Assembly (NCBI RefSeq): GCF_003391395.1
Contig: NZ_CP024190.1
Coordinates: forward strand, 5,270,001 to 5,334,000
DNA length: 64,000 nucleotides
Reading direction: 5' to 3'
Source: Mycobacterium marinum
GTDB taxonomy: Bacteria; Actinomycetota; Actinomycetes; Mycobacteriales; Mycobacteriaceae
Numbering within the stretch: the first letter of the stretch is position 1; every line of letters starts with the position of its first letter. The notes under the pieces were generated by a model. The model was given only the letters and a program-made list of their open reading frames with translations. It did not search any database and had not been told where the DNA came from. Below, piece by piece: positions 8,122-16,381 of the stretch. Both the position numbers and the translations under genes were made by a program.

Positions 8122-9174
8122 TGTGTGAAACTGACGGAGTTGCTTGACACCCGGACCTCCTGAGCCATAGGAGTTTCGGGTGAATGAGCCTGTTTTCGAC
8201 CGCGAGGTGCGTCGCCGTCTCGCGGTCCTTCGTCATGTCGAGGAAGTCACCGGCAATGTGGCGATGTCCTGCCGATACTTCGGGATCAGCCGGCCGACGT
8301 ACTACACCTGGCTTGGTCGCTACGAGAAGGAGGGGGTGGACGGCCTGCGGGATCGATCGCGACGCCCGCGGACCAGCCCCAATGCCACCCGCGCCGAGGT
8401 CGTCGACAAGATCGTCTACCTGCGCCGCCACTACCACTTCGGCCCCGGCAAGATCGCGATGTACTTGCGGCGCTACCACGACATCGAGATCAGCCAGTCG
8501 GGGGTATGGCGGATCCTGCACCGGCTGGACATGGGGCGATTGCCGGCCTCGCAGCGCTACAAGCGCCACGACCGGCGCTGGACCCGTTATGAGAAGCAGC
8601 GCCCAGGACATCACGTCCAGATCGACGTCAAGTTCGTCGAACCCCTGCCGGCCCGGGCCGCTGCCGGGGCGCCCGGGAGAGCGCAACCCGCCAAGGCGGT
8701 GGGCCGTCGCGGCAAGTTCTACCAGTTCACCGCCATCGACGACTGCACCCGATTACGGGTCATGCGGATCTACCCGCGCAACAACCAAAAGACCGCCATC
8801 CAGTTCGTTGACTACGTGCTCTCCCAACTGCCCTTCCAGGTCGAGACGGTCCAAACCGATAACGGTGCCGAATTTCAGTCCGCGTTCCATTGGCACGTGC
8901 TCGACCAGGGCATCAACCACATCTACATCAAGCCGCGAACACCCAGGTTGAACGGGAAAGTGGAGCGATCGCACCGCATCGACGCCGAAGAGTTCTACCG
9001 GCTACTCGACGGGGTCATCATCGACGACGTCAACATCTTCAACGCCAAACTCAAAGAATGGCAGGACTACCACCGCCCCCACGGCGGCCTCAACGGCCAG
9101 ACCCCCTATGAGAGACTCCGACAGAAAACACAAACCGAGGCCCGCGTGTAACCAATCATCGTCAGTCGCACACT
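8122..9174 (+). mobile_element. IS481-like insertion sequence, complete
   Basis: The element is 1053 bp with one transposase gene. Ends are TGTGTGAAACTGACG on the left and AGTGTGCGACTGACG on the reverse complement of the right, matching at 12 of 15 positions. It is flanked by direct repeats GTCCTGC at 8115-8121 and 9175-9181. It lies between the RT gene and the tRNA-Leu gene. Confidence 0.85.
8180..9151 (+). CDS. IS481-family transposase
   Basis: DDE transposase of 323 residues. The N-terminal helix-turn-helix (NVAMSCRYFGISRPTYYTWL) is followed by a second HTH-like segment. The rve core has Asp149 (HVQIDVKF), Asp227 (VQTDNGAEF) and Glu262 (NGKVERSHR). The GTG start at 8180 has AGGAG 8 nt upstream. 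The frame is intact and fills the element between its inverted repeats, so it is probably active or recently active. Confidence 0.93.
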   Translation: MNEPVFDREVRRRLAVLRHVEEVTGNVAMSCRYFGISRPTYYTWLGRYEKEGVDGLRDRSRRPRTSPNATRAEVVDKIVYLRRHYHFGPGKIAMYLRRYHDIEISQSGVWRILHRLDMGRLPASQRYKRHDRRWTRYEKQRPGHHVQIDVKFVEPLPARAAAGAPGRAQPAKAVGRRGKFYQFTAIDDCTRLRVMRIYPRNNQKTAIQFVDYVLSQLPFQVETVQTDNGAEFQSAFHWHVLDQGINHIYIKPRTPRLNGKVERSHRIDAEEFYRLLDGVIIDDVNIFNAKLKEWQDYHRPHGGLNGQTPYERLRQKTQTEARV

Positions 9175-9267
9175 GTCCTGCTGTCACGCTGCTGTCACAA
9201 GCGCCGGAAATCTTCCGCGCGGGGCCGCGACGGCCGTCGAATGCGCCCTCTAACAGCGCTTACCCTG

Positions 9268-9341
9268 TGCCCCCAGTCGGACTCGAACCGACACTGGGCG
9301 GATTTTAAGTCCGCTGCCTCTGCCAATTGGGCTATGGGGGC
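9268..9341 (-). tRNA. leuX: tRNA-Leu (anticodon UAA) with a short variable loop
   Basis: The full cloverleaf can be drawn: a 7-bp acceptor stem (GCCCCCA with TGGGGGC), a 3-bp D stem, an anticodon stem GCGGA/TCCGC with loop CTTAAAA, a 5-nt variable loop CCAGT, a T stem GTCGG/CCGAC with loop TTCGAGT, and discriminator A. The anticodon UAA reads UUA. Bacterial tRNA-Leu normally has a long variable arm; this one does not. CCA is not encoded. The 3' end faces the island, as expected for a tRNA used as an integration site. The symbol follows my recollection of the equivalent M. tuberculosis gene near PE8. Confidence 0.93.
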
Positions 9342-9700
9342 CCGCCGGCGAATCTATCGCGTACCCGCCGGGCTCGAGACGCCCCTCCCCTGTGGAAATC
9401 GCCCCCAACACCGACGTGCGCCCCGGCCGTGATGCGCGTAACATCCGCGCGCCGCGCGCCAGACTACTGTGTCGCCCGTCTGAGGCCAGATGACACGACT
9501 ATGTCGGCCGACAAGAGCTTGTAAAAACTGTCGGCGCCTTCGTTAAAAAGCCGTAAACGAGCTATCACTATACGTCATTCAATCGCGAATGTGGACACGT
9601 GGGTGGCTAGCGTTACGCCAACACACAGGGGCCCTTATGCCTACCCACAGATTCAGCTCGGGTGGCCAGGGGCGGGGAGCTCATAAGCAAGGAGCATTGG
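9342..9700. promoter_or_regulatory. Upstream region of the PE-PPE-Esx cluster with a 12-bp palindrome
   Basis: This gene-free stretch of 359 bases holds a perfect palindrome TGTCGGCCGACA at 9502-9513, followed by an AT-richer segment (about 9520-9590). Together these are plausible operator and promoter material for the PE gene at 9701. I cannot assign a sigma factor. Confidence 0.4.
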
Positions 9701-10525
9701 ATGTCATTCCTTAAAACAGTGCCTGAAGAGTTGACGGCCGCGGCCGCGCAGCTGGGGACCATCGGTAGCTCTATGTCGGCGCAAAATGCCGCCGCGGCAG
9801 CTCCGACCACCGTGATAGCTCCGGCCGCCCTCGATGAAGTATCGGCACTGCAGGCCGCACTCTTCACCGCGTATGGCACCTACTACCAGCAGGTCAGCGC
9901 GGATGCACAGGCCATGCACGACATGTTCGTGAACACCCTGGGGGCCAGCGCCGGGACATACGGCGCAACCGAAAACCTCAACTCCGCAGCGGCCGCTTCA
10001 CCTCTGGACGGCATTACCTCGGGAATCAGCGGCTTCATCCAAAACGCCGGCTCGATTATTCCCGACTCCTGGTCGAGCAACATCGGCAACCTCACCAACA
10101 TCGGCGTTGGGAACTGGGCCTCGGCCTCATCCACTCTGATCGGTCTGGCGGGTGGCGGTCTGCTTCCCGCCGAGGAAGCCGCCGAAGCCGACGTCAGCCT
10201 GGGAGCAGAAGCCGGGCTGGGTGCGCTCAGTGAGCTCGGAGGAGCCGAGGCCGCCCTGGGTGCGCCCATCGCCGCTGGCATTGGCGGGGCATCCGCGGTC
10301 GGCATGCTCTCGGTGCCCCCGACCTGGGCCGGATCGGCCACCTTGGTATCGAGCACGACCCCGCTGGCCGGCGCCGGCTGGACAGCCGCTGCGCCGACGG
10401 CCGCCCCGGGAACGTTCATGGGCGTGCCGGCCGGGTTGGGTTCGGCCGCACGCAACAGCGCCGGATTTGGTGCGCCACGCTACGGCGTCAAGCCAATCGT
10501 CATGCCAAAGCCGGCCGCGGTCTAG
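9701..10525 (+). CDS. PE family protein, PE8-like
   Basis: 274 residues. The N-terminal PE domain (about 1-100) has a P-E pair at residues 8-9 (MSFLKTVPEELT) and a YGATE sequence, the YxxxD/E type VII secretion signal. The protein then continues into a 170-residue tail that ends PRYGVKPIVMPKPAAV, very similar to the tail of the adjacent PPE protein. The start at 9701 is preceded by AAGGAG; the longer frame from 9662 is not. PE8 and PPE15 form a dimer exported by ESX-5, with EspG5 as chaperone (established in M. tuberculosis). The gene is co-oriented with PPE15 and the Esx pair. Confidence 0.9.
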   Translation: MSFLKTVPEELTAAAAQLGTIGSSMSAQNAAAAAPTTVIAPAALDEVSALQAALFTAYGTYYQQVSADAQAMHDMFVNTLGASAGTYGATENLNSAAAASPLDGITSGISGFIQNAGSIIPDSWSSNIGNLTNIGVGNWASASSTLIGLAGGGLLPAEEAAEADVSLGAEAGLGALSELGGAEAALGAPIAAGIGGASAVGMLSVPPTWAGSATLVSSTTPLAGAGWTAAAPTAAPGTFMGVPAGLGSAARNSAGFGAPRYGVKPIVMPKPAAV

Positions 10526-10594
10526 GCGCCATTGGGCAACACGTCTCCCATATCGATAAAACACCACAACTTTCACTAAAAGAGGGATACAGCA

Positions 10595-11767
10595 ATGGAT
10601 TTTGGCGCCTTACCTCCTGAAATCAACTCCGCACGCATGTACGCCGGTGCCGGGGCAGGCCCCATGATGGCCGCCTCCGCCGCATGGAATGGCCTAGCCG
10701 TCGAGTTGGGCACAACGGCCGCCTCCTACGAATCGGTGATCACCCGATTGACCACCGAGTCTTGGATGGGCCCGGCGTCGATGGCGATGATCGCCGCCGC
10801 TCAGCCGTATCTGGCGTGGTTGACCTACACCTCGGAAGCGGCGATGCACGCCGGGGCGCAAGCCGCGGCATCGGCGGCCGCCTACGAGGCAGCGTTCGCG
10901 ATGACGGTGCCGCCGCCGGTGGTCGCCGCCAACCGATCGCTGCTGGCGGCACTGGTTGCGACGAACTTCCTGGGCATCAACACCCCGGCGATCATGGCAA
11001 CCGAGGCGCTCTACGCCGAGATGTGGGCGCAGGACGCCGGGGCGATGTACGGCTACGCGGCCGCTTCCTCGACCTCGGGATCCCTGCAGCCGCTGAGCAC
11101 ACCGCAGCAGACCACCAACCCGGGCGGGCTCGCCGCACAGTCGGCGGCGGTTAGTCAGGCCGCCGCATCCGCCGCGGCAACCGACGGCATCACCAGCCTG
11201 CTGAGCAACCTGCCCAACACCATCATGGGACTCGCCTCGCCGATAACTTCGGCTATCGACGCGACGGGACTGGGCGGAATCATTCAGGACATCGAGGACT
11301 TCCTCGGCATTGGGTTTGTTGCGAACGTCATCAACGGCGGGGTTAACACCGCGGCTTGGTACACCACGGCCACTATTCCTACCGCGATTTTCCTGGCAAA
11401 CGCTCTCGATACCGGTGCACCGGTAGTTGCTGCCGAAGGCGCCATCGAGGCCGCCGAAGGTGCGGCTGCCGCCACCGCAGGGCTGGCGAACACGGTGACG
11501 CCCACCGGCGTTGGCGCGGCTTTGGGCGAGGCGACCCTGGTCGGCAAGCTGGCCGTACCCACCAGCTGGTCGAGCGCCCTTCCGGAGACAGCTGCGACCA
11601 CTGGTGCGCTGGGCGGAAGCGGCTGGACGGTTCCCGAGGAAGCTGCCCCGGTTTCCGGAGTGGCCGGGGTGCCGGGCATGGCCGCAGCCGCCAAGGGCGC
11701 CGGTGCGTATGCGGGACCGCGTTACGGCTTCAAGCCGATCGTCATGCCCAAACAGGTCGTCGTGTGA
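10595..11767 (+). CDS. PPE family protein, PPE15-like
   Basis: 390 residues. The PPE domain of about 180 residues begins MDFGALPPEINSARMY and includes the WxG turn as SWMGPAS. A hydrophobic, Ala-rich middle follows. The C-terminal segment has AVPTSWSSALP, an SVP-type signature, and ends PRYGFKPIVMPKQ. It pairs with the PE protein encoded 69 nt upstream and is expected to be secreted to the cell surface by ESX-5. AAAAGAGGG lies upstream of the ATG. Length and order match M. tuberculosis PPE15. Confidence 0.92.
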   Translation: MDFGALPPEINSARMYAGAGAGPMMAASAAWNGLAVELGTTAASYESVITRLTTESWMGPASMAMIAAAQPYLAWLTYTSEAAMHAGAQAAASAAAYEAAFAMTVPPPVVAANRSLLAALVATNFLGINTPAIMATEALYAEMWAQDAGAMYGYAAASSTSGSLQPLSTPQQTTNPGGLAAQSAAVSQAAASAAATDGITSLLSNLPNTIMGLASPITSAIDATGLGGIIQDIEDFLGIGFVANVINGGVNTAAWYTTATIPTAIFLANALDTGAPVVAAEGAIEAAEGAAAATAGLANTVTPTGVGAALGEATLVGKLAVPTSWSSALPETAATTGALGGSGWTVPEEAAPVSGVAGVPGMAAAAKGAGAYAGPRYGFKPIVMPKQVVV

Positions 11768-11914
11768 CGCCGGAAAAAAGGGGGAACATGTCACTCGTTT
11801 GAGGCCAGCAATTAACCGGCGGGTCGTAATCTATCCGCGATTCGGCTACCACCGAAGCAGTCCAGGTGCTAGAAATCATACAAATGCGGACTTCAACATA
11901 AGGAGACAGGAATC

Positions 11915-12211
11915 ATGGCCACACGCTTTATGACCGACCCGCACGCGATGCGGGACATGGCGGGCCGTTTCGAAATGCACGCCCAGACCGTCGAGGACGA
12001 GGCCCGAAAGATGTGGGCGTCCTCGCAGAACATCGCCGGCGCAGGCTGGAGCGGTATGGCCTCGGCAACCTCACTGGACACCATGGGCCAGATGAACACC
12101 GCTTTCCGCAACATCGTCAACATGCTGCACGGGGTGCGTGACGGGCTCGTTCGCGACGCGAACAACTACGAGCAGCAAGAGCAGGCCTCCCAGCAGATCC
12201 TCAGCAGCTAG
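11915..12211 (+). CDS. WXG100 protein of the EsxJ/K/M/P/W (QILSS) group
   Basis: 98 residues, a two-helix WXG100 protein. The WSG turn is in GAGWSGMASATS, and the C-terminal YxxxE secretion signal is YEQQE. The tail is QASQQILSS, the signature of the EsxJ/K/M/P/W subgroup. It should heterodimerise with the product of the next gene and be exported by a type VII system. It lies 147 nt downstream of the PPE gene with AAGGAGAC before the ATG, so it may have its own promoter. Confidence 0.94.
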   Translation: MATRFMTDPHAMRDMAGRFEMHAQTVEDEARKMWASSQNIAGAGWSGMASATSLDTMGQMNTAFRNIVNMLHGVRDGLVRDANNYEQQEQASQQILSS

Positions 12212-12249
12212 TACCGGCCCGACACTTTCGATTCAGGAGGACAAAACCA

Positions 12250-12534
12250 ATGACCATCAATTACCAGTTCGGCGATGTCGACGCCCACGGCGCGCTCATC
12301 CGCGCCCAGGCCGCCTCCTTGGAGGCCGAGCACCAGGCCATCGTTCGCGATGTGCTGGCCGCCGGTGACTTCTGGGGCGGCGCCGGTTCGGTGGCTTGCC
12401 AGGAGTTCATCACCCAGTTGGGTCGCAACTTCCAGGTGATCTACGAGCAGGCCAACTCGCACGGCCAGAAGGTTCAGGCCGCCGGCAACAACATGGCGCA
12501 GACCGACAGCGCCGTCGGCTCCAGCTGGGCCTGA
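12250..12534 (+). CDS. WXG100 protein of the EsxI/L/N/O/V (Mtb9.9) group
   Basis: 94 residues beginning MTINYQFGDVDAHGALIRAQ, typical of the Mtb9.9 subgroup. It forms a helical hairpin with turn FWGGAGS. It is the partner of the EsxJ-like protein encoded 38 nt upstream, and the start has AGGAGGACAAAACC upstream. In M. tuberculosis these proteins are strong T-cell antigens. A strong hairpin follows the stop. Confidence 0.94.
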   Translation: MTINYQFGDVDAHGALIRAQAASLEAEHQAIVRDVLAAGDFWGGAGSVACQEFITQLGRNFQVIYEQANSHGQKVQAAGNNMAQTDSAVGSSWA

Positions 12535-12550
12535 TACAAGAGCAGGACAA

Positions 12551-12584
12551 CAGTGGCCGCGCACCGCAAGGTGCGCGGCCACTG
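12551..12584 (+). terminator. Hairpin terminator after the Esx pair
   Basis: A perfect 15-bp stem (arm CAGTGGCCGCGCACC) closes on a GCAA tetraloop 16 nt after the EsxI-like stop. Only a weak T-run follows (CGCTTTGCG). Mycobacterial terminators often lack a U tract, so it is called as the end of the PE-PPE-Esx transcript. Confidence 0.75.
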
Positions 12585-12803
12585 CGCTTTGCGCCGGTCC
12601 GTGCTGTGCACCAATAGCGGGGCGGCGACCTCTGCCCCCTAATCGCTTGCGGACCAAAACAACTCAATCGTGCGCGGTCGGCCCACAGCCCCTAGCAACA
12701 AGCGGTCATAGCCGGGGCCGCACTTCACGGTTACATTTGAGGTTGATATGAGGTCCCTGACGACTGCATATGCGCCGGGAGGTGTGTAGGACCATTGAAA
12801 GCA

Positions 12804-13568
12804 ATGACCGGATCCACGCGCACTCAACGTCCACGGCAGGCGATTTTGGGGCAGCTGCCCCGAATTCACCGTGCCGACGGATCACCCATTCGGGTGCTCC
12901 TTGTCGACGACGAACCTGCGCTGACCAATCTGGTCAAAATGGCCCTGCACTACGAAGGCTGGGACGTCGAGATCGCCCACAACGGGCGCGAGGCCATATC
13001 CAAGTTCGACAAGATCAGTCCTGACGTGTTGGTCCTCGACATCATGCTGCCCGACGTCGACGGCCTGCAGATCCTGCAGCGGGTGCGCGACTCCGACGCA
13101 TACACACCCACGCTGTTCCTCACCGCACGCGATTCGGTGATGGACCGTGTCACCGGACTGACGGCCGGCGCCGACGACTACATGACCAAGCCGTTCAGCC
13201 TCGAAGAGCTGGTGGCGCGGCTGCGCGGACTGTTGCGCCGCTCCAGTCATCTGGCGCCGCCCGCCGACGAGTCCCTGAAGGTTGGTGACCTCAAGCTCGA
13301 CGCGGCCAGCCGGGAAGTCACTCGCGGCGGCACCCCGATCTCGCTTTCCTCGACCGAGTTCGAGCTACTTCGATTCCTGATGCGCAACCCGCGCCGCGCG
13401 CTGAGCCGCACCGAGATCCTCGACCGGGTCTGGAACTACGACTTCGCCGGGCGCACCAGCATCGTCGACCTCTACATCTCGTACTTGAGAAAGAAAATCG
13501 ACGCGGACCGAGAGCCGATGATTCACACGGTCCGCGGGATTGGATACATGCTACGACCAGCGGAATGA
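12804..13568 (+). CDS. trcR: Two-component response regulator TrcR
   Basis: OmpR/PhoB-family regulator, 254 residues from the ATG at 12804; a TTG at 12795 would add three. The receiver domain (about 29-145) shows the acidic pair D35-D36, phosphoacceptor D79 (VLVLDIMLPDVDG), T107 and K129 (MTKPF). The winged-helix effector domain covers the last 100 residues (LSRTEILDRVWNYDF, RGIGYML). GGGAGG lies upstream. Followed 7 nt later by its sensor kinase gene. In M. tuberculosis TrcR autoregulates and represses Rv1057; the same gene order beside Esx genes supports orthology. Confidence 0.93.
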   Translation: MTGSTRTQRPRQAILGQLPRIHRADGSPIRVLLVDDEPALTNLVKMALHYEGWDVEIAHNGREAISKFDKISPDVLVLDIMLPDVDGLQILQRVRDSDAYTPTLFLTARDSVMDRVTGLTAGADDYMTKPFSLEELVARLRGLLRRSSHLAPPADESLKVGDLKLDAASREVTRGGTPISLSSTEFELLRFLMRNPRRALSRTEILDRVWNYDFAGRTSIVDLYISYLRKKIDADREPMIHTVRGIGYMLRPAE

Positions 13569-13575
13569 GCCCGAA

Positions 13576-15120
13576 ATGACGGGCCACCGGAACACGCCTC
13601 GCTGGCTTCCTCGTTCGTTGCGCTGGCAGCTGCTGCTTGGCGTGCTGGCCGTGGTGACGATCGTGCTGGTCGCGGTGGGCGGGGTCTCGGTGCTCAGCCT
13701 GCGCGGCTACGTGACCGCGATGAACGACGCCGAAGTCGTCGAGTCCATGCATGCGTTCAGCCACGCCTATGCCCGCTACCGCAACGGCGAACACACCTCG
13801 ATCCACACCGGCACTCCCCCGGTATCCCAAGCTCTGCTCGAGTTCACCGGCCAGACGCCCGGGAACCTCATCGCGGTGATGCGCGATGGTGTCGTCATCG
13901 GCTCGGCGGTCTTTTCCGAAGACGCGCCCCGCCCGGCACCACCGGATGTCATCCACGCCATCGAGACCCAACACTGGACCGACGAACCGTCACGTGTCGA
14001 AACGCTGGGCAGCCTGGGTTCCTATCAAGTCGACAGCCGCGCCGCCGGATCCGACCGCCTGATCGTCGGGGTTTCGCTGAGCATCGCGGACCGCATCATC
14101 ACCCGAAAACAAATCACGACCAGCGTGCTTGTCGCGACCGCACTGGTGATCACGGCGGCCCTGACCGTGTGGGTGGTCGGTATTACCCTGCGCCCGCTGC
14201 GGCGGGTCGCCGCAACCGCCGCGACCGTCGCCGCGATGCCACTCGCCGGCGACGACCACCAGATCAGCGTGCGGGTTCGCCCCGAGGACACCGACCCCGA
14301 CAACGAAGTCGGCATCGTGGGGCACACGCTAAACCGGTTGCTGGACAACGTCGACAGCGCGCTGCAACATCGGGTGGCTTCCGATCTGCGGATGCGGCAA
14401 TTCATCACCGACGCCAGCCATGAGCTGCGCACCCCGCTTGCGGCCATTCAGGGGTATGCCGAACTCACCCGCCAGGACAGCTCGGACCTACCGCCGACTA
14501 CCGAATACGCGCTCGCCCGCATCGAGTCAGAAGCGCGGCGGATGGCCTCCCTGGTTGACGAATTGTTGCTGCTGTCACGCCTGGGTGAAGGCGAGGACCT
14601 GGAGACCGAACACCTCGACTTGACCGACCTGGTGATGAACGCCGTGAACGACGCCGCCGTGGCAGCGCCCACCCACCGTTGGATCAAGGACTTGCCCGAC
14701 GAACCGGTGTGGGTCAACGGTGACCACGCCCGTCTGCACCAGCTGGTCAGCAACCTGCTCACCAATGCCTGGGTGCACACGCCGCCCGGCGTCACGGTGA
14801 AGACCGGGATCACCAACTACCCCGACGACCCCAACGGTCCCTACACCGAGCTAACGGTCAGCAACGACGGCCCCGACATCGACCCCGAGGTCTTGCCTCA
14901 TTTGTTCGAGCGGTTTGTCCGTTCCAGCAAGTCGCGATCCAGCGCGCCGGGCCACGGATTGGGCCTGGCCATCGTCAATTCGATCGTGAAAGCTCATGAC
15001 GGCTCGGTGACCGCCGAATCCGCCGCTGGCCAAACCGTATTCCGGATCAGGCTGCCGCTGATCGACGCGCCGCTCAATGCATCCGCCCCCGGCCGGCCGA
15101 GGCAGCCGAGCGACTACTGA
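13576..15120 (+). CDS. trcS: Sensor histidine kinase TrcS
   Basis: 514 residues. The first membrane segment is at about 18-40 and an extracytoplasmic sensor region at 45-175. The second membrane segment at about 183-204 is followed by HAMP (205-265). The H-box is FITDASHELRTPL with phospho-acceptor His282. The N-box is NLLTNAWVHTP and the G-boxes are DIDPEVLPHLF and GHGLGLAIV, so the catalytic ATPase domain is complete. It phosphorylates TrcR. The start at 13576 is 7 nt after trcR, so the two are cotranscribed. Confidence 0.94.
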   Translation: MTGHRNTPRWLPRSLRWQLLLGVLAVVTIVLVAVGGVSVLSLRGYVTAMNDAEVVESMHAFSHAYARYRNGEHTSIHTGTPPVSQALLEFTGQTPGNLIAVMRDGVVIGSAVFSEDAPRPAPPDVIHAIETQHWTDEPSRVETLGSLGSYQVDSRAAGSDRLIVGVSLSIADRIITRKQITTSVLVATALVITAALTVWVVGITLRPLRRVAATAATVAAMPLAGDDHQISVRVRPEDTDPDNEVGIVGHTLNRLLDNVDSALQHRVASDLRMRQFITDASHELRTPLAAIQGYAELTRQDSSDLPPTTEYALARIESEARRMASLVDELLLLSRLGEGEDLETEHLDLTDLVMNAVNDAAVAAPTHRWIKDLPDEPVWVNGDHARLHQLVSNLLTNAWVHTPPGVTVKTGITNYPDDPNGPYTELTVSNDGPDIDPEVLPHLFERFVRSSKSRSSAPGHGLGLAIVNSIVKAHDGSVTAESAAGQTVFRIRLPLIDAPLNASAPGRPRQPSDY

Positions 15121-15199
15121 ACGCACAGCTAGGGCGGCTCGCCCCGATAGGTCCGGGATGCGCATCACCCCTATCCGGTGCCTTGGTGCAAGATTGGCT

Positions 15200-15898
15200 G
15201 TGCTCCGTATCTGGGTGATCAACCCGAACACCACCGAATCAATGACCACCGCGATCGGCCGCTGCGCGCGGGCGGTGGCCGGCCCCGGCACCGAAATCAC
15301 GGCGGTGACCTCCCCGATTGGTCCGCCGTCGATTGAAAGTCACTACGACGAGGCCATGAGCGTCCCCGGCCTACTGCAGGCCATCGAGCAAGGTGAGCAT
15401 TCGGGAGCTGAGGGCTACGTGATCGCCTGCTTCGGCGACCCCGGCCTCGACGCCGCTCGGGAGCTGGCTCGGGGGCCTGTGATTGGGATCGCCGAAGCGG
15501 CCATGCATACCGCCAGCCATCTCGGCCGGGGATTCTCGGTGGTCACCACCCTGGCTCGCACCACGGGACGCGCCGCGGAGCTCGCCGAGCGCTACGGCAT
15601 GGACCGGTTCTGCCTGGGCGTCCACGCCTGCGAAATCCCGGTGCTCGACCTCGAGACGGACTCACGGGCGCGCGCGATCGTCACCGACGCGTGTCGCACC
15701 GCCATCAAGGTGGATCGCTCCGACAGCATCGTGCTGGGCTGCGCGGGAATGGCCGACATGTGCCACTCGATCTCCGAGGAGATCGGCGTTCCCGTGGTGG
15801 ACGGGGTCAGCGCCGCCACGGTGCTGGTGCAGTCACTCGTGACATTGGGTTTGCGTACGGCCAAGCACGGTGAATACGCAAGCCCGCCAAAGAAATAA
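15200..15898 (+). CDS. Aspartate/glutamate-hydantoin racemase family protein
   Basis: 232 residues from the GTG at 15200; an ATG at 15158 is an alternative. The N-terminus RIWVINPNTTESM is the typical opening of the hydantoin racemase clade of the Asp/Glu racemase superfamily. The two catalytic Cys positions are visible as VIACFGDPGLD and VLGCAGMADM, each followed by the expected Gly/Asp-rich turn. These cofactor-independent enzymes use the Cys pair for proton exchange at an amino-acid or hydantoin alpha carbon. The substrate is unknown and no hydantoinase or carbamoylase gene is adjacent. It occupies the place where M. tuberculosis has kdp genes. Confidence 0.85.
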   Translation: MLRIWVINPNTTESMTTAIGRCARAVAGPGTEITAVTSPIGPPSIESHYDEAMSVPGLLQAIEQGEHSGAEGYVIACFGDPGLDAARELARGPVIGIAEAAMHTASHLGRGFSVVTTLARTTGRAAELAERYGMDRFCLGVHACEIPVLDLETDSRARAIVTDACRTAIKVDRSDSIVLGCAGMADMCHSISEEIGVPVVDGVSAATVLVQSLVTLGLRTAKHGEYASPPKK

Positions 15899-15984
15899 CC
15901 CGAGCCGGCGTGGCTACCGCCTGCAGGCGTACGCCACTTCTGCCACAGGAGTCACCGCTTGAGGCAACACAGTTTTTGCCCGCC

Positions 15985-16278
15985 TCACAGCGACAGCCTG
16001 GCTGCCGCGCGCAAAGCAAGCACCCGCCGGTGGATCCGGTGTTCGGTCCCCCGCGGAATTTCGGCCGGCCCATAGCGACCGCGTCCGAGACGGCGCACCC
16101 TGCCGCGTCCGATTTCCCAGCGCAACGCATCTGACAGCGCCTTGGATGCCCTGCCGCGGACCGAAAAGTGGTGCCAGTCCAGCGCGTCGATCATTTCGGC
16201 GATGGTCGCTGGCCCGTGTTGGGACAACTGCATAGTCAGCACGTATCGAAGCTCTATGCCGGCAAGTAGGTAGCTCAT
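15985..16278 (-). CDS. Small conserved protein with winged-helix-like fold
   Basis: 97 residues. The sequence reads as helix-turn-helix (GPATIAEMIDALDW, ASKALSDALRWEIGR) followed by a basic beta wing (GRVRRLGRGRYGPA). This resembles DNA-binding winged helices. There is no catalytic motif, signal or membrane segment. No clear ribosome-binding site precedes the ATG. The function is not recognised. It is transcribed toward the racemase gene and lies upstream of, and divergent in role from, the ppx cluster. Confidence 0.6.
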   Translation of the reverse strand: MSYLLAGIELRYVLTMQLSQHGPATIAEMIDALDWHHFSVRGRASKALSDALRWEIGRGRVRRLGRGRYGPAEIPRGTEHRIHRRVLALRAAARLSL

Positions 16279-16381
16279 TGCCGAACGGTCGCACGCGGGT
16301 ATGACATCGACCGAACTTGTCGCTGCGAGGCGGGCAAAAAGAGTGCCACTCGCCTGCCGGGGCCGGTGTGGCAGATGTGAC

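Noticed and set aside
15985..16278. Antitoxin assignment for the small winged-helix protein
   Set aside because: No toxin gene is adjacent and the match is only to a general winged-helix pattern.
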